A stretch of DNA of 64,000 nucleotides from Bosea sp. ANAM02. Lineage in GTDB: Bacteria; Pseudomonadota; Alphaproteobacteria; Rhizobiales; Beijerinckiaceae. The position numbers and the translations under genes are program-made. The notes beneath the pieces were generated by a model. The model saw only the letters and a program-made list of their open reading frames with translations, was not told the origin of the DNA and did not search any database. Of the stretch, positions 1 to 10,001 are shown piece after piece. How positions within the stretch are numbered: position 1 is the first letter of the stretch; the number at the start of each line of letters is the position of its first letter. The DNA lies in the NCBI RefSeq assembly GCF_011764485.1, contig NZ_AP022848.1:3996001-4060000 (forward strand). Reading direction: 5' to 3'.

Positions 1-1134
1 GGCGCCGATGGCGCGGCCGCAGGCGCGCGCGCCGCCGGCACAGGCCGCCTGCCAGAGCGCAAGGCCGGTCGAAGCCTTCTCCTGCGCGAAAAGCGCGCGG
101 CGGCGGTCGCGCAGGCGCTGCGAATATTCGAGCTGGCGCAGCTCCGAGCCTGCATCGATCTGAATGTTGGAGTCGCTGCCGACGCCATAGGCGCCACCGG
201 CCTGCGTGTAGCGGATGCCGTCGAAGATGCCGTCGCCGAGGCTGGATTCGGTGATCGGGCAGAGGCCGGCGACCGCACCGCTCAGGGCGATGCCGTCACG
301 CTCTGCATCGCTCAGATGCGTCGCATGGATCAGGCACCAGCGCCGGTCGAGCGGGATCGTGTCCATCAGCAGTTCGACCGGGCGCTTGCCGGTGATCTTC
401 AGGCTGGCCTCGACCTCCGGCACCTGCTCGGCGACATGGATATGGACGGGGTCGTTGGGACGAAGCGACGAGACCCAGCCGAGATCGTCGAGCGCGACGG
501 CGCGCAGCGAATGCGGGGCGACGCCGAGCCGCGCGTCGGGCAGGTCGCGGATCGCGGCGGCGCTGCCCTCCAGCAGGCGCTGATAGGCGTCGCGCTCGTT
601 GACGAAGCGGCGCTGGCCATGGACCGAGGGCGCCTGGCCGAAATTGCCGAAGCGATAGAGCACCGGCAGCAGCGTGAGGCCGAGGCCGGTTTCCTGCGCG
701 GCGGACGCGATCGCCTGCCCCATTGTGGCGATATTCGCGTAGGCGCGGCCGTCCTTGTCGTGATGGAGATAGTGGAACTCGGCGAGCGCGGTGAAGCCGC
801 CCTCCAGCATCTCGACGAAGGCCTGCGCGGCGATCGCCTGTACGTCGTCGGGATCGAGCCGGTCGAGGAAGCGGTACATCACGTCGCGCCAGGTCCAGAA
901 GGAGTCCTCAGGCGCGCCGCGGCGCTCGGAGAGGCCCGCCATGCCGCGTTGAAAGGCGTGGCTGTGCAGGTTCGGCATGCCGGGAAGAGCGATGCCGGCG
1001 AAGCTTCGGCCATCTCCGGCCGGCCTCGCCCCTGCCTCGACCGAGACGATCGCGCCGTCGGTGACGGTCAGCTTCACGTCGCTGGCAAAACCTTCGGGCA
1101 GAAGGGCTTCGGCCAGATGCAGGGTCCCGGTCAC
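1..1134 (-). CDS. hutF: Formimidoylglutamate deiminase HutF (C-terminus cut by window edge)
   Basis: HutF hydrolyses N-formimidoyl-L-glutamate to N-formyl-L-glutamate and ammonia, in the five-step histidine degradation route. The minus-strand translation is an amidohydrolase with the metal-binding LHSH motif ([13 protein letters not shown]), then [12 protein letters not shown] and APHSLRAV, all typical of HutF. About 378 codons are visible; the last part lies outside the window. I chose GTG at 1134 because a GGAG sits 7 nt upstream. The in-frame ATG at 1170 lies inside the operator palindrome, has no Shine-Dalgarno, and would fall upstream of the likely transcription start. HutF diverges from hutI. 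Having both HutF and HutG means this organism runs the formylglutamate branch. Confidence 0.93.
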   Translation of the reverse strand, partial: MTGTLHLAEALLPEGFASDVKLTVTDGAIVSVEAGARPAGDGRSFAGIALPGMPNLHSHAFQRGMAGLSERRGAPEDSFWTWRDVMYRFLDRLDPDDVQAIAAQAFVEMLEGGFTALAEFHYLHHDKDGRAYANIATMGQAIASAAQETGLGLTLLPVLYRFGNFGQAPSVHGQRRFVNERDAYQRLLEGSAAAIRDLPDARLGVAPHSLRAVALDDLGWVSSLRPNDPVHIHVAEQVPEVEASLKITGKRPVELLMDTIPLDRRWCLIHATHLSDAERDGIALSGAVAGLCPITESSLGDGIFDGIRYTQAGGAYGVGSDSNIQIDAGSELRQLEYSQRLRDRRRALFAQEKASTGLALWQAACAGGARACGRAIGA

Positions 1135-1157
1135 CGTTTCGCTCCGTTGCTCAATGG

Positions 1158-1209
1158 CGTCTAATTGCATATGCAAATAACATTTGCTATTTGCATATGC
1201 AATTAGATA
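1158..1209. promoter_or_regulatory. Divergent hutF/hutI control region with two TTGCATATGCAA operators
   Basis: Two identical, fully self-complementary 12-mers, TTGCATATGCAA, lie at 1165-1176 and 1191-1202, 26 bp centre to centre. They sit inside a perfect 18-bp inverted repeat (1162-1179 against 1188-1205). Each copy is followed, reading outward, by TTAG: TAGATA at 1204-1209 toward hutI and TAGACG at 1163-1158 toward hutF, which could be the two -10 boxes. A regulator bound here would cover both promoters. GntR/HutC-type repressors control hut genes in other Proteobacteria, but no hutC is in this window, so the regulator is inferred. A third copy lies at 14689-14700. Confidence 0.75.
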
Positions 1210-1247
1210 ACATGGCTCCAATTCGAAGAGTAGCGGGAGGACGCGCG

Positions 1248-2480
1248 GTGGCGAAAGCGCCTGGTGAGACGATTGTCTGCGACAAGCTCTGGACGCATGC
1301 GCGGCTGGCGACGATGTCGGCAGCGGTCGATGCGCCCTATGGCGCGATCGAGGACGGCGTGATCGCCGCCTGCGACGGACGCATCATCTTCGTCGGGCCC
1401 CGGCGCGACGCGCCCGCCTTCCAGGCTGCCGAGACCATCGACTGTGCGGGCCGCTGGATTACGCCCGGCCTGATCGATTGCCACACCCATCTCGTCTATG
1501 GCGGCGACCGGGCGCATGAGTTCGAGCTTCGTCTCCAGGGCGCGACCTATGAGGAGATCGCGCGGGCCGGCGGCGGCATTCTCTCCACCGTGAAGGCGAC
1601 GCGCGAGGCGAGCGAGGACACGCTCTTCGCCTCGGCCGACCGCCGGCTTGCAGCGCTGATGGCCGAGGGCGTCACCACCGTCGAGATCAAGTCCGGCTAT
1701 GGGCTGGAGCAGCAGGCGGAGCTCAAGCAACTGCGCGTCGCGCGCCGTATCGGCCGCGAGCGGCCGGTGACCGTGCGCACCACCTTCCTCGGCGCCCATG
1801 CCGTGCCGCCGGAATACAAGGGCCGCTCGGGCGACTACACCGCGCTCGTCGCGGGGCCGCTGCTCGATGCCGTCGCAGCCGAGGGTCTGGCGGATGCCGT
1901 CGACGTCTTCTGCGAGGGCATCGCCTTCTCGCCGGACGAGACGAAGACCGTATTCGAGGCGGCAAAGGCCAAGGGCCTGGCGATCAAGCTCCATGCCGAG
2001 CAGCTCTCCAACCTGCATGGCGCGAAGCTCGCGGCCGAGATGGGCGCGCTTTCCGCCGACCATCTCGAATATCTCGACGAGGACGGCGTCATCGCCATGA
2101 CCAAGGCCGGCACGGTCGCGGTCGTGCTGCCGGGCGCCTTCTATTTCCTGCGCGAGACGCAGAAGCCGCCGATCGAACTGATGCGCAAGCATGGCGCGGC
2201 GATCGCACTGGCGACCGACGCCAATCCCGGCTCCTCGCCGCTGACCTCGCCTCTGCTCGTGCTCAACATGGCCTGCACGCTCTTCCGTATGACGCCGGAA
2301 GAGGCGCTGGCCGGCCTCACACGCCATGCCGCGACCGCGCTCGGCCTCCAGGACGAGATCGGCACGCTGGAAATCGGCAAGCGTTGCGATCTCGCCATCT
2401 GGGAGATCGAGCGCCCGGCCGAACTCGCCTACCGCATCGGTTTCAACCCCCTTCATACCCGCATCTGGAACGGACAATGA
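1248..2480 (+). CDS. hutI: Imidazolonepropionase HutI
   Basis: HutI opens the ring of 4-imidazolone-5-propionate to give N-formimidoyl-L-glutamate. The 410-residue product has the amidohydrolase metal site H79-T-H81 (CHTHLVYGG), followed by the family-typical [19 protein letters not shown] and the late [11 protein letters not shown] metal/substrate loop. Length matches the usual 400-410. I chose GTG at 1248 because GGGAGG precedes it by 7 nt. The upstream TTG at 1191 lies inside the operator palindrome and the ATG at 1212 has no ribosome site. The 3' end overlaps hutH by 4 nt (ATGA), so the two are translationally coupled. It is the first gene of hutIHGUD. Confidence 0.96.
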   Translation: MAKAPGETIVCDKLWTHARLATMSAAVDAPYGAIEDGVIAACDGRIIFVGPRRDAPAFQAAETIDCAGRWITPGLIDCHTHLVYGGDRAHEFELRLQGATYEEIARAGGGILSTVKATREASEDTLFASADRRLAALMAEGVTTVEIKSGYGLEQQAELKQLRVARRIGRERPVTVRTTFLGAHAVPPEYKGRSGDYTALVAGPLLDAVAAEGLADAVDVFCEGIAFSPDETKTVFEAAKAKGLAIKLHAEQLSNLHGAKLAAEMGALSADHLEYLDEDGVIAMTKAGTVAVVLPGAFYFLRETQKPPIELMRKHGAAIALATDANPGSSPLTSPLLVLNMACTLFRMTPEEALAGLTRHAATALGLQDEIGTLEIGKRCDLAIWEIERPAELAYRIGFNPLHTRIWNGQ

Positions 2481-4009
2481 CCACGGTTTCGCTGAACCCG
2501 GGCGCAGCCCGCCTCACCGACTGGCGCGCGATCCTCGACGGCGCCGTCGCCTCGCTCGGCGGCGAAAGCGCGGGGAATATCGCTTCCGGCCAGAAGATCG
2601 TCGAGGAGATCGTCGCCGCCGGCACCGTGACCTATGGCGTCAATACCGGCTTCGGCAAGCTCGCCAGCGTCCGCATCGCCGATGCCGACCTCGCCAAGCT
2701 GCAAAGCAACCTGATCGTCTCGCATGCGGTGGGGACCGGCCCTGCCCTGCCCGACGGCGTCGTCCGCCTGCTGCTCGCGATGAAGGCGGCGAGCCTGGCG
2801 CGCGGCGCCTCCGGCGTGCGCCCCGTCGTGATCGAGGCGCTGACCAACGCGCTCAAGGCCGATGCCCTGCCGGTGATCCCGGCCAAGGGCTCGGTCGGCG
2901 CCTCCGGCGACCTCGCTCCTTTGGCCCATATGACCGCGGCCCTGATGGGCTTCGGCGAGATCCGCCTGAAAGGCGAGACCCTGCCCGCGGCCGATGCGCT
3001 GAAGCGCGCCGGCCTCACCACGCTGGCGCTCGGCGCCAAGGAGGGACTTGCGCTGATCAACGGCACGCAGGTCTCGACCACCATCGCCATGACCGGGCTC
3101 GCCGCCATCGCCCGCGTCTTCGACGCCGCGCTCGTCGCCGGCGCGCTCTCGGTCGATGCGCTCAAGGGCTCAGACACCCCGTTCGATCCGCGCATCCAGA
3201 GCCTTCGCGGCCAGCCCGGCCAGATCAAAGTCGCCAAGATCCTGCTCGACCTGATCGCCGGCAGCGCCATCCGCGAGAGCCATCGCCATGGCGATACGAA
3301 GGTGCAGGACCCCTATTCGCTGCGCTGCCAGCCGCAGGTGATGGGCGCCGTGCGCGATCTCATCGGCAACGCCGCCGCGACGCTCTCGATCGAGGCGAAC
3401 GCCGTTACCGACAACCCGCTGGTGCTCGGCCCCGGTGAGATCGTTTCGGGCGGCAATTTCCACGCCGAACCGGTCGCCTTCGCCGCCGACATCCTGGCCA
3501 TGGCCGTCTGCGAGATCGGCAACCTCTCCGAGCGCCGCATGGCGCTGCTGGTCGACCCCGTCATGAGCGGCCTGCCGCCCTTCCTCGCCCGCGATGCCGG
3601 CCTGAATTCGGGCTTCATGATCGCGCAGGTCACCGCCGCAGCACTCGCCTCCGAGAACAAGCAGAAGGCCTACCCGGCCTCGGTCGACACCATCCCGACC
3701 TCCGCCAACCAGGAAGACCATGTCTCGATGGCGACGCATGGCGCCTTCCGCCTGATCGACATGGCGAAGAACGCGGCAAGCGTCATCGGCGTCGAACTGA
3801 TGGCGGCGGCGGAAGCGATCGAGCATCACCGCCCGCTCAAGACCGGCGCGCGCCTTGAGCCGGTGCTCGCCCTGCTGCGCAGCAAGATCGCGCCGCTGAC
3901 CGAGGATCGCTATCTCGCTCCCGACCTCGCGGCCGCGACCGAGTTCGTGCTCTCCGGCGCCGTCGGCAAAGCGGCGGGCCTCGACAGCTTCGCCGATTGC
4001 GCAGCGTGA
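2477..4009 (+). CDS. hutH: Histidine ammonia-lyase HutH
   Basis: HutH eliminates ammonia from L-histidine to give urocanate, the first step of the pathway. The 510-residue protein carries the Ala142-Ser143-Gly144 triad within [15 protein letters not shown], which cyclises to the MIO cofactor, at the position expected for bacterial HAL. Other family signatures are [19 protein letters not shown], the [12 protein letters not shown] region and [11 protein letters not shown]. The start overlaps the hutI stop. There is no sign of damage. Confidence 0.97.
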   Translation: MTTVSLNPGAARLTDWRAILDGAVASLGGESAGNIASGQKIVEEIVAAGTVTYGVNTGFGKLASVRIADADLAKLQSNLIVSHAVGTGPALPDGVVRLLLAMKAASLARGASGVRPVVIEALTNALKADALPVIPAKGSVGASGDLAPLAHMTAALMGFGEIRLKGETLPAADALKRAGLTTLALGAKEGLALINGTQVSTTIAMTGLAAIARVFDAALVAGALSVDALKGSDTPFDPRIQSLRGQPGQIKVAKILLDLIAGSAIRESHRHGDTKVQDPYSLRCQPQVMGAVRDLIGNAAATLSIEANAVTDNPLVLGPGEIVSGGNFHAEPVAFAADILAMAVCEIGNLSERRMALLVDPVMSGLPPFLARDAGLNSGFMIAQVTAAALASENKQKAYPASVDTIPTSANQEDHVSMATHGAFRLIDMAKNAASVIGVELMAAAEAIEHHRPLKTGARLEPVLALLRSKIAPLTEDRYLAPDLAAATEFVLSGAVGKAAGLDSFADCAA

Positions 4010-4022
4010 GTTCGCCAGACGC

Positions 4023-4133
4023 TCGACCCCTCCCCCTGTGGGGAGGGGCAGGGGTGGGGGTCGAACGACCGGGTGAGCGATCGCCAAGCGGGACCACCCC
4101 CATCCCGACCCTTCCCCACAAGGGGGAAGGGAG
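4023..4133. repeat. Intergenic palindromic repeat, G-run/C-run type
   Basis: The hutH-hutG gap holds two opposed GC blocks: CCCCTCCCCCTGTGGGGAGG near 4027 and CTTCCCCACAAGGGGGAAGG near 4111. Between them is a second pair, GGGGTGGGGGTCG against ACCACCCCCATCCCGACC. The transcript could fold into a long hairpin. It sits inside an otherwise tightly packed operon and no reading frame is evident. I see only this copy of the type in the window. Confidence 0.6.
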
Positions 4134-4183
4134 GCACCTTTCGCCGCAGACCGCCAGCGTGACATAACGCAGGACAAGGCAGC

Positions 4184-4990
4184 ATGACCGACACCGTCAC
4201 CCTCACGCGGGGGGCCTCCCCGCTGATCCTCTCGATGCCGCATCCCGGCACCGGCTTGCCGCCGGAGGTCGCGGCGCAGCTCAACGCGCGCGGAAAGCTG
4301 GTCGAGGACACCGACTGGCATATGCGCCGGCTCTACGGCTTCGCCGCGCCGTTCGCACCGAGCATCGTCGAGGCGCAGCTCTCGCGCTTCGTCATCGACC
4401 TCAACCGCGACCCGGCCGGCGTCTCGCTCTATCCGGGCCAGGCGACGACCGAGCTCGTGCCGACAACGACCTTCGACGGCGCGCCGATCTGGCAGGCCGC
4501 GCCGGACGCGGACGAGATCGAGCGGCGCAAGGCGGCCTATTTCCAGCCCTATCACACGGCGCTGGCCAACGAGATCGCACGGGTCAAGGCCGAGCACGGC
4601 TATTGCGTGCTCTGGGACTGCCACTCGATCAAATCGGTGATCCCGCGCCTGTTCGAGGGCACGCTGCCGACGCTCAATCTCGGCACGAATTCCGGCCAGA
4701 GCTGCGCCGGGAGCATCGAGGCCGCCGCCGTCACCGCGATGGCCGGACAGCCTCTCACCTGCATAGCCAATGGCCGCTTCAAGGGCGGCTGGATCACGCG
4801 CCATTACGGGCGCCCCTCCGAGGGCGTGCACGCGCTCCAGATGGAAATCGCGCTCTCGGCCTATCTCGCCGAGGAGACCGCGCCCTGGACCTTCGACGCG
4901 CCGAAGGCCGCCGCCTTGCAAACCGCCTTGTCCGCCATCATCGCCGCCGCCCTCGACGCGGCCGAGACTTTCGAACGGAGCCGTTCATGA
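4184..4990 (+). CDS. hutG: N-formylglutamate deformylase HutG
   Basis: HutG hydrolyses N-formyl-L-glutamate to glutamate and formate, the final step after HutF. The 268-residue product matches the N-formylglutamate amidohydrolase family (PF05013): [13 protein letters not shown] at the N-terminus, [19 protein letters not shown] and the LWDCHSIKS metal-site region, with [11 protein letters not shown] near the C-terminus. It follows the repeat-filled gap after hutH and overlaps hutU by 4 nt. Confidence 0.95.
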   Translation: MTDTVTLTRGASPLILSMPHPGTGLPPEVAAQLNARGKLVEDTDWHMRRLYGFAAPFAPSIVEAQLSRFVIDLNRDPAGVSLYPGQATTELVPTTTFDGAPIWQAAPDADEIERRKAAYFQPYHTALANEIARVKAEHGYCVLWDCHSIKSVIPRLFEGTLPTLNLGTNSGQSCAGSIEAAAVTAMAGQPLTCIANGRFKGGWITRHYGRPSEGVHALQMEIALSAYLAEETAPWTFDAPKAAALQTALSAIIAAALDAAETFERSRS

Positions 4991-6654
4991 CCCGCCTGGA
5001 CAATACCCGCGTCATCCGCCCCGCCACCGGCACCGAGCTCACAGCCAAGAGCTGGCTGACCGAGGCGCCGCTGCGCATGCTGATGAACAACCTGCATCCG
5101 GACGTCGCCGAGAACCCGCAGGAGCTCGTGGTCTATGGCGGCATCGGCCGCGCCGCCCGTTCCTGGGAGGATTTCGACCGCATCGTCGCGACGCTGCGCC
5201 AGCTCGAAGCCGACGAAACCCTGCTCGTCCAGTCCGGCAAGCCGGTCGGCGTGTTCCGCACCCACAAGGATGCGCCGCGCGTCCTGATCGCGAACTCCAA
5301 CCTCGTGCCGCATTGGGCGAACTGGGACCATTTCAACGAGCTCGACAGGAAGGGGCTCGCGATGTACGGCCAGATGACGGCCGGCTCCTGGATCTATATC
5401 GGCACGCAGGGCATCGTTCAGGGCACCTACGAGACCTTCGTCGAGGCCGGGCGCCAGCATTATGGCGGCAACCTCAAGGGCAAATGGGTCCTGACCGGCG
5501 GCCTCGGCGGCATGGGTGGCGCGCAGCCTCTGGCCGCCGTGATGGCCGGCGCCTCCTGCCTTGCCGTCGAGTGCAATCCGGACTCGATCGATTTCCGCCT
5601 GCGCACCCGCTATCTCGACGAGAAGGCCGAGACGCTCGACGAAGCGCTGGAGATGATCGCCCGCTGGGCCAGGAACGGCGAGGCGAAATCGGTCGGCCTG
5701 CTCGGCAACTGCGCCGAGATCCTGCCCGAGATGGTCCGCCGCGGCATCCGCCCGGACATGGTCACCGACCAGACCTCGGCGCATGACCCGATCAACGGCT
5801 ACCTGCCGAAGGGCTGGACCATGGGCCAGTGGAGGCAGGCGCGCGAGGCCAATCCGAAATCGGTCGAGACCGCGGCCCGCGCCTCGATGCGCGAGCATGT
5901 CGAGGCGATGATCGCCTTCCAGGATATGGGCATCCCCACCTTCGACTACGGCAACAACATCCGCCAAGTCGCCAAGGAAGAGGGCCTCGAGAACGCCTTC
6001 GCCTTCCCGGGCTTCGTGCCGGCCTATATCCGCCCGCTGTTCTGCCGCGGCATCGGCCCGTTCCGCTGGGCTGCCCTCTCGGGCGATCCGGAGGATATCT
6101 ACAAGACCGACGCCAAGGTTAAGGAGCTGCTGCCCGACAACAAGCACCTGCATAACTGGCTCGACATGGCGCGCGAACGCATCGCGTTCCAGGGCGTGCC
6201 GGCGCGCATCTGCTGGGTCGGCCTCGGCGACCGCCATCGGCTGGGCCTCGCCTTCAACGAGATGGTCCGGAACGGCGAGCTCAAGGCGCCGGTCGTGATC
6301 GGCCGCGACCATCTCGATTCCGGCTCGGTCGCCTCGCCGAACCGCGAGACCGAAGCGATGAAGGACGGCTCCGACGCGGTTTCCGACTGGCCGTTGCTCA
6401 ACGCCCTGCTCAACACGGCGTCGGGCGCGACCTGGGTCTCGCTGCACCATGGCGGCGGCGTCGGCATGGGCTTCTCGCAGCATTCCGGCGTCGTGATCTG
6501 CGCCGACGGCACCGACGACGCGGCCGCCCGCCTCTCGCGCGTGCTCTGGAATGACCCGGCGACGGGCGTAATGCGTCATGCCGATGCCGGCTACGAGATC
6601 GCTCTGGACTGCGCCCGCGAGAAGCAGCTCAACCTGCCGGGTATCCTGGGCTGA
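4987..6654 (+). CDS. hutU: Urocanate hydratase HutU
   Basis: HutU adds water to urocanate to form imidazolonepropionate, using tightly bound NAD+. The 555-residue length is standard. [12 protein letters not shown] (from L169) is the glycine-rich NAD-binding loop. The C-terminal [14 protein letters not shown] and [13 protein letters not shown] stretches are strongly conserved in urocanases. The start overlaps the hutG stop (ATGA). Pathway order is HutH, HutU, HutI, HutF, HutG. Confidence 0.97.
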   Translation: MTRLDNTRVIRPATGTELTAKSWLTEAPLRMLMNNLHPDVAENPQELVVYGGIGRAARSWEDFDRIVATLRQLEADETLLVQSGKPVGVFRTHKDAPRVLIANSNLVPHWANWDHFNELDRKGLAMYGQMTAGSWIYIGTQGIVQGTYETFVEAGRQHYGGNLKGKWVLTGGLGGMGGAQPLAAVMAGASCLAVECNPDSIDFRLRTRYLDEKAETLDEALEMIARWARNGEAKSVGLLGNCAEILPEMVRRGIRPDMVTDQTSAHDPINGYLPKGWTMGQWRQAREANPKSVETAARASMREHVEAMIAFQDMGIPTFDYGNNIRQVAKEEGLENAFAFPGFVPAYIRPLFCRGIGPFRWAALSGDPEDIYKTDAKVKELLPDNKHLHNWLDMARERIAFQGVPARICWVGLGDRHRLGLAFNEMVRNGELKAPVVIGRDHLDSGSVASPNRETEAMKDGSDAVSDWPLLNALLNTASGATWVSLHHGGGVGMGFSQHSGVVICADGTDDAAARLSRVLWNDPATGVMRHADAGYEIALDCAREKQLNLPGILG

Positions 6655-6665
6655 GGAACCTCTTT

Positions 6666-6812
6666 GTCATTCCGGGGCGGCGCGTCAGCGCCGAGCCCGG
6701 AATCCAGAGCCAATGCCGATCTTCGCATTGGCTCTGCTACCTCTCCGATTCATTCGGATAGGGTATCGGTTCTGGGTTCCGGGCTCATGGCTTCGCCATG
6801 CCCCGGAATGAC
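6666..6812. repeat. Palindromic intergenic repeat, GTCATTCCGGGG family, copy 1
   Basis: The 147-bp element is bounded by perfect 12-bp inverted ends, GTCATTCCGGGG (6666-6677) and CCCCGGAATGAC (6801-6812). Internal arms contain GAGCCCGGAATCCAGA against TCTGGGTTCCGGGCTC. It fills the hutU-hutD gap. Related copies lie at 9843-9988, 22856-23064 and 52331-52476. Confidence 0.85.
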
Positions 6813-6842
6813 GTCGTGGTTCCGAGCGGAGAAACAGAGCAC

Positions 6843-7403
6843 ATGCGCATCATCCGCGCCGCCGATTGCAAGGTCATGCCGTGGAAGAACGGCGGCGGCA
6901 CCACGACCGAGATCGCTGTCTCTCCGGAGGGAGCCCCCCTGAGCCAGTTCGACTGGCGCATCTCGATGGCCCATGTCGGCGCGGACGGGCCGTTCTCGTC
7001 CTTCCCCGGCATCGACCGGACGCTGTCGGTGCTGACCGGCAACGGCATTCGACTGGCCTTCGGCGATGGCGAGACGGTTTCGCTCGACCGCACGACCGCG
7101 CCGTTCTTCTTCGCCGCCGACCGGGCTGTAGATGGCGTGCTGGTCGACGGGGCGATCGACGATCTCAACGTGATGAGCCGGCGTGGGGCGTGGAGCCACA
7201 GCGTCGAGCGTCTGACTGGCGGAGCGCATGAGATTGCGGCCGAGCGCGGGTTGTTGGTTCTGGTCGCGCGCCGGGGCGATTGGCTGGTGAACGGCACAAC
7301 GCTCGCCGCCGGGGACAGCGCCGTGCTCGAAGCTCCCATCACAGCAAAACTCGCCACCGGGGATGGCGGCGAGCTGTTCGCGATCCGGCTACAACCGGTC
7401 TGA
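6843..7403 (+). CDS. hutD: HutD family protein
   Basis: The 186-residue protein matches the HutD family (PF05962), cupin-like proteins found in hut operons. They are thought to tune histidine use, perhaps by binding formylglutamate, but have no firmly assigned enzyme activity. Signatures are MPWKNGGGTTTEI near the N-terminus, WRISMAHVGADGPFSSFPGIDR and LNVMSRRG. I chose ATG at 6843, which has a GGAG upstream; longer starts run into the repeat element. It is the last gene of the hut operon. Confidence 0.9.
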   Translation: MRIIRAADCKVMPWKNGGGTTTEIAVSPEGAPLSQFDWRISMAHVGADGPFSSFPGIDRTLSVLTGNGIRLAFGDGETVSLDRTTAPFFFAADRAVDGVLVDGAIDDLNVMSRRGAWSHSVERLTGGAHEIAAERGLLVLVARRGDWLVNGTTLAAGDSAVLEAPITAKLATGDGGELFAIRLQPV

Positions 7404-7408
7404 GCTGC

Positions 7409-7500
7409 GTCATTCTCGGGCGGAGCGCAGCTCCGACCCGAGAACCTCATGACCAGAAGGCACTGGTTTCCAAGATGCTCGGGTCAAGCCCGAGCATGAC
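7409..7500. repeat. Palindromic intergenic repeat, GTCATTCTCGGG...CCCGAGCATGAC type
   Basis: This element of about 92 bp lies between hutD and the convergent citrate synthase gene. It starts GTCATTCTCGGGCGGAGCGC and ends TCAAGCCCGAGCATGAC. The arms CGGGCGGAGCGCAGCTCCG and CTCGGGTCAAGCCCGAG can each form a hairpin, so it may also act as a bidirectional terminator. Confidence 0.6.
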
Positions 7501-7515
7501 GCCTGTTGTGCCGTC

Positions 7516-8595
7516 TCAAGCCGCCTGCCGCGGCTGCGGGCCGACATAGACCGATTGCGGGCGGATCAGGCGACCGCCGGCGATCTGTTCCCTGGCATGG
7601 GCGAGCCAGCCCGTCGTCCGCCCCAACGCGAAGACGCAGGTGAAGCTGTCCGGCGTGAAGCCGAGCGCCTCCAGCAGCAGCGCGGTGTAGAACTCGACAT
7701 TGGTCTCCAGCGTGCGGTTGGGCTTGCGCTCGCGCAGGATGGCGAGCGCCGCCTGCTCGACCGCCTCGGCCAATGCGAGCCGACCGCTATCGGCTCCGAG
7801 CCGGCGGATCGCGCCCTTCAGAGCGTCGGCGCGCGGATCGCGGACACGATAGATACGGTGGCCGAAGCCCATCAGCCGGTCGCCGCGATCGAGCGCCGAT
7901 TCCAGCCAGGCACGGGCATTGCCGGGCGCGCCGATCGCATCGAGCATCTCGATCACCGGGCCGGGTGCGCCGCCATGGAGCGGCCCCTTCAGCGCACTGA
8001 CGCCGGCCAGCACGGCCGAGACCAGCCCGGCGCGGGTCGAAGCGACGACGCGGGAGGCGAAGGTCGAGGCGTTGAGGCCGTGATCGGCGACGGTGACGAG
8101 ATAGGTGTCAAGCGCGGCGGCCTGCTGCCTGGTCGGTGCCCTGCCGGTCAGCATGCGCAGCGTATCGGCAGCCTGCGACAGCGACGGATCGGGCGCGATC
8201 GGCGCCAGGCCCTGGCGCAGACGCAGCGATGCGGCGGTGAAGACGGCCGGCGCCGCCAGAAGTCGCAGCACCGTGCCGGCATCCTCGCCATCGGGAACCA
8301 GCGCGGTCATCGCCCGGATCATCTCGACCGGCCCGAGCGTCACCGGGACGGCGGCTTTTTTCACCACCGTCTCGAACAGCTCCTGCCGTGCCGCGCCCAG
8401 CGCTGTCGGCAGATCCTTGATGGCGGGCAGGTTCGGCACGAAGCCATCGAGCATCAGCGCGGCCATCTCCTCGAAGGAGGTATGGCCCGCGAGCTCATCG
8501 AGACTATGGCCGCGCATCACCAGCCGGCCCGCCGCTCCATCGACTTCCGAGAGCACGGTATGGGCGGCAACGACATCTTCAAGGCCATCGGACAT
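7516..8595 (-). CDS. Citrate synthase family protein
   Basis: The 359-residue protein is a type II citrate/methylcitrate synthase of the short class. The two catalytic histidines are in GPLHGGAP and GFGHRIYRVRDPRA. The third catalytic residue, normally Asp in NVDFYS, is Glu here (NVEFYTALLLEALG). FALGRTTGWLAHAREQ is the usual C-terminal signature. GAGGAG precedes the ATG by 8 nt. It is divergent from the HTH-carrying paralogue at 8684, with an inverted repeat between them. Substrate (oxaloacetate plus acetyl- or propionyl-CoA) cannot be told from sequence. No prp or gltA context is present. Confidence 0.88.
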   Translation of the reverse strand: MSDGLEDVVAAHTVLSEVDGAAGRLVMRGHSLDELAGHTSFEEMAALMLDGFVPNLPAIKDLPTALGAARQELFETVVKKAAVPVTLGPVEMIRAMTALVPDGEDAGTVLRLLAAPAVFTAASLRLRQGLAPIAPDPSLSQAADTLRMLTGRAPTRQQAAALDTYLVTVADHGLNASTFASRVVASTRAGLVSAVLAGVSALKGPLHGGAPGPVIEMLDAIGAPGNARAWLESALDRGDRLMGFGHRIYRVRDPRADALKGAIRRLGADSGRLALAEAVEQAALAILRERKPNRTLETNVEFYTALLLEALGFTPDSFTCVFALGRTTGWLAHAREQIAGGRLIRPQSVYVGPQPRQAA

Positions 8596-8622
8596 GGCGG
8601 GTTCTCCTCAACATCTGAGGCC

Positions 8623-8661
8623 TTGAAGATTGATAGCTTCACCGGTAGAATCAATCTTGAA
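8623..8661. promoter_or_regulatory. Inverted repeat between divergent citrate synthase genes (candidate operator)
   Basis: TTGAAGATTGAT (8623-8634) and ATCAATCTTGAA (8650-8661) form 12-bp arms matching at 11 of 12 positions, separated by 15 nt. The stretch is AT-rich compared with its surroundings and sits between the two start codons. A dyad of this kind suits a dimeric MerR-like or other HTH regulator. The downstream gene itself encodes an HTH domain, so autoregulation is an attractive inference. Confidence 0.5.
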
Positions 8662-8683
8662 CAATATAATCAATGTATTTTCC

Positions 8684-9823
8684 ATGATCGACTGGCTGAC
8701 GGCGCAACAGGTGATGCAGCGGCTCGGGCTGAAGCCGCAGACGCTCTACGCCTATGTCAGCCGCGGGCTGATCGAGGCGCGCGGCGACGCCGGCGACTCG
8801 CGCCGGCGGCTCTACCGGGCCGAGGATGTTGCCCGGCTGGAGCATCGCAAGACGCGGGGGCGGAAGCCCGCCGCCATCGCCGAGGATGCGATCGCCTTCG
8901 GCGAACCGATCCTGGCTTCAGGGATAGCCACGATCCAGCGCGGCAAGCTCTGGTATCGCGGGCAGGATGCCGAGAAACTGGCCGAGACGGCAAAGCTGGA
9001 GGACGTTGCCCGGCTGCTGTGGGATTGCGGCTCGCAGCGCTTCCCGCCGCTGTTCACGATCGTGCCGGAGGCGCCGGCCCGGCAGCGCATGTTCGCGGTG
9101 ATCGCTGCGCGCGCCGCCAGCGATCCTGCCATGGCCGGCCGCACCAAGAAGGCGCTCTATCTGGAAGCGGCCTCCGTCATCGACTCGCTCGTCGACGCCA
9201 TCGCCGGGCGACCGGGCCAGGGGCCGATCCATCACCGCTTGGCGCAGGCATGGGGCTGCGACGAACGCGGCGTCGACCTGATCCGCCGCGCGCTGGTGCT
9301 GCTCGCCGACCATGAGCTCAACGCCTCGACCTTCGCGGTTCGTGTCGCGGCCTCGACGCGCGCTTCCCTCGCCGCCAGTATCCTGGCCGGGCTCGCGACG
9401 CTGTCGGGGCCGCTGCATGGCGGGATGACGCCGCGCGTGCTCGGATTGATGCGCGAGATCGTGAGCGAGGGTGTGGAGATGGCGGTCTCGGCGCGGCTTG
9501 CGACCGGCATGCCCCTGCCCGGCTTCGGTCATCCGCTCTACCCGGACGGCGATGCGCGGGCTCGCGCGCTGCTGACGGCGTTCACTCTGCCGCCGGCCTA
9601 TGAGGAGACGCGCCGGGCCGTCGCGGCGCTGACCGGCGAGGAGCCGAATATCGATTTCGTGCTGACGGCGATCGCGAGCGAACTCGGGCTCGGGCCGGAT
9701 GTGCCGTTCCAATTGTTCGCCGCCGCGCGCTGCGCCGGCTGGATCGCGCATGCTCTGGAGCAAGGCGAGACCGGACGCCTGATCCGGCCTCGCGCCCGCT
9801 ATGTCGGGCCGGAGCCGGCTTGA
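8684..9823 (+). CDS. Citrate synthase family protein with N-terminal helix-turn-helix
   Basis: The 379-residue protein has two parts. Residues 1 to about 55 resemble a MerR/excisionase-type winged helix (LTAQQVMQRLGLKPQTLYAYVS, then RRRLYRAEDVARL), joined through a basic RKTRGRKP linker to a citrate synthase fold. The synthase part keeps both histidines (GPLHGGM, GFGHPLYP) and the aspartate (NIDF), though DPRA is changed to GDARA. The start is ATG 8684; an 18-codon upstream extension lies in AT-rich promoter-like sequence and I rejected it. Such HTH-citrate synthase fusions are found in alphaproteobacteria. Whether this one acts as enzyme, regulator or both is unknown. Confidence 0.85.
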   Translation: MIDWLTAQQVMQRLGLKPQTLYAYVSRGLIEARGDAGDSRRRLYRAEDVARLEHRKTRGRKPAAIAEDAIAFGEPILASGIATIQRGKLWYRGQDAEKLAETAKLEDVARLLWDCGSQRFPPLFTIVPEAPARQRMFAVIAARAASDPAMAGRTKKALYLEAASVIDSLVDAIAGRPGQGPIHHRLAQAWGCDERGVDLIRRALVLLADHELNASTFAVRVAASTRASLAASILAGLATLSGPLHGGMTPRVLGLMREIVSEGVEMAVSARLATGMPLPGFGHPLYPDGDARARALLTAFTLPPAYEETRRAVAALTGEEPNIDFVLTAIASELGLGPDVPFQLFAAARCAGWIAHALEQGETGRLIRPRARYVGPEPA

Positions 9824-9842
9824 GTCAACCCAGAGCCACGCC

Positions 9843-9988
9843 GTCATTCCGGGGCAGGCCGCAGGCCTGAGCCCGGAATCCAGAACCGATGCGGCCATGA
9901 GTTCGAACGATGGCCCGGCCCCGCTCTTTCGGAACAGGCAGCGGTTCTGGATTCCGGGCTCTTCGCTGGCGCGAAGCCCCGGAATGAC
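9843..9988. repeat. Palindromic intergenic repeat, GTCATTCCGGGG family, copy 2
   Basis: The 146-bp element has perfect 12-bp inverted ends, GTCATTCCGGGG (9843-9854) and CCCCGGAATGAC (9977-9988). Inside are long arms GCCCGGAATCCAGAACCG and CGGTTCTGGATTCCGGGC. It fills the gap between two convergent genes. Confidence 0.85.
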
Positions 9989-10001
9989 GGCGTGAGATTG
10001 C

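Noticed and set aside
1191..1247. Upstream TTG (1191) or ATG (1212) starts for hutI
   Set aside because: The TTG is inside the operator palindrome and the ATG has no ribosome site, while GTG 1248 has GGGAGG at ideal spacing and gives the family's usual length.
7555..9315. 586-codon plus-strand frame across both citrate synthase genes
   Set aside because: It is antisense to one and out of frame in the other; both real genes have clear family motifs.
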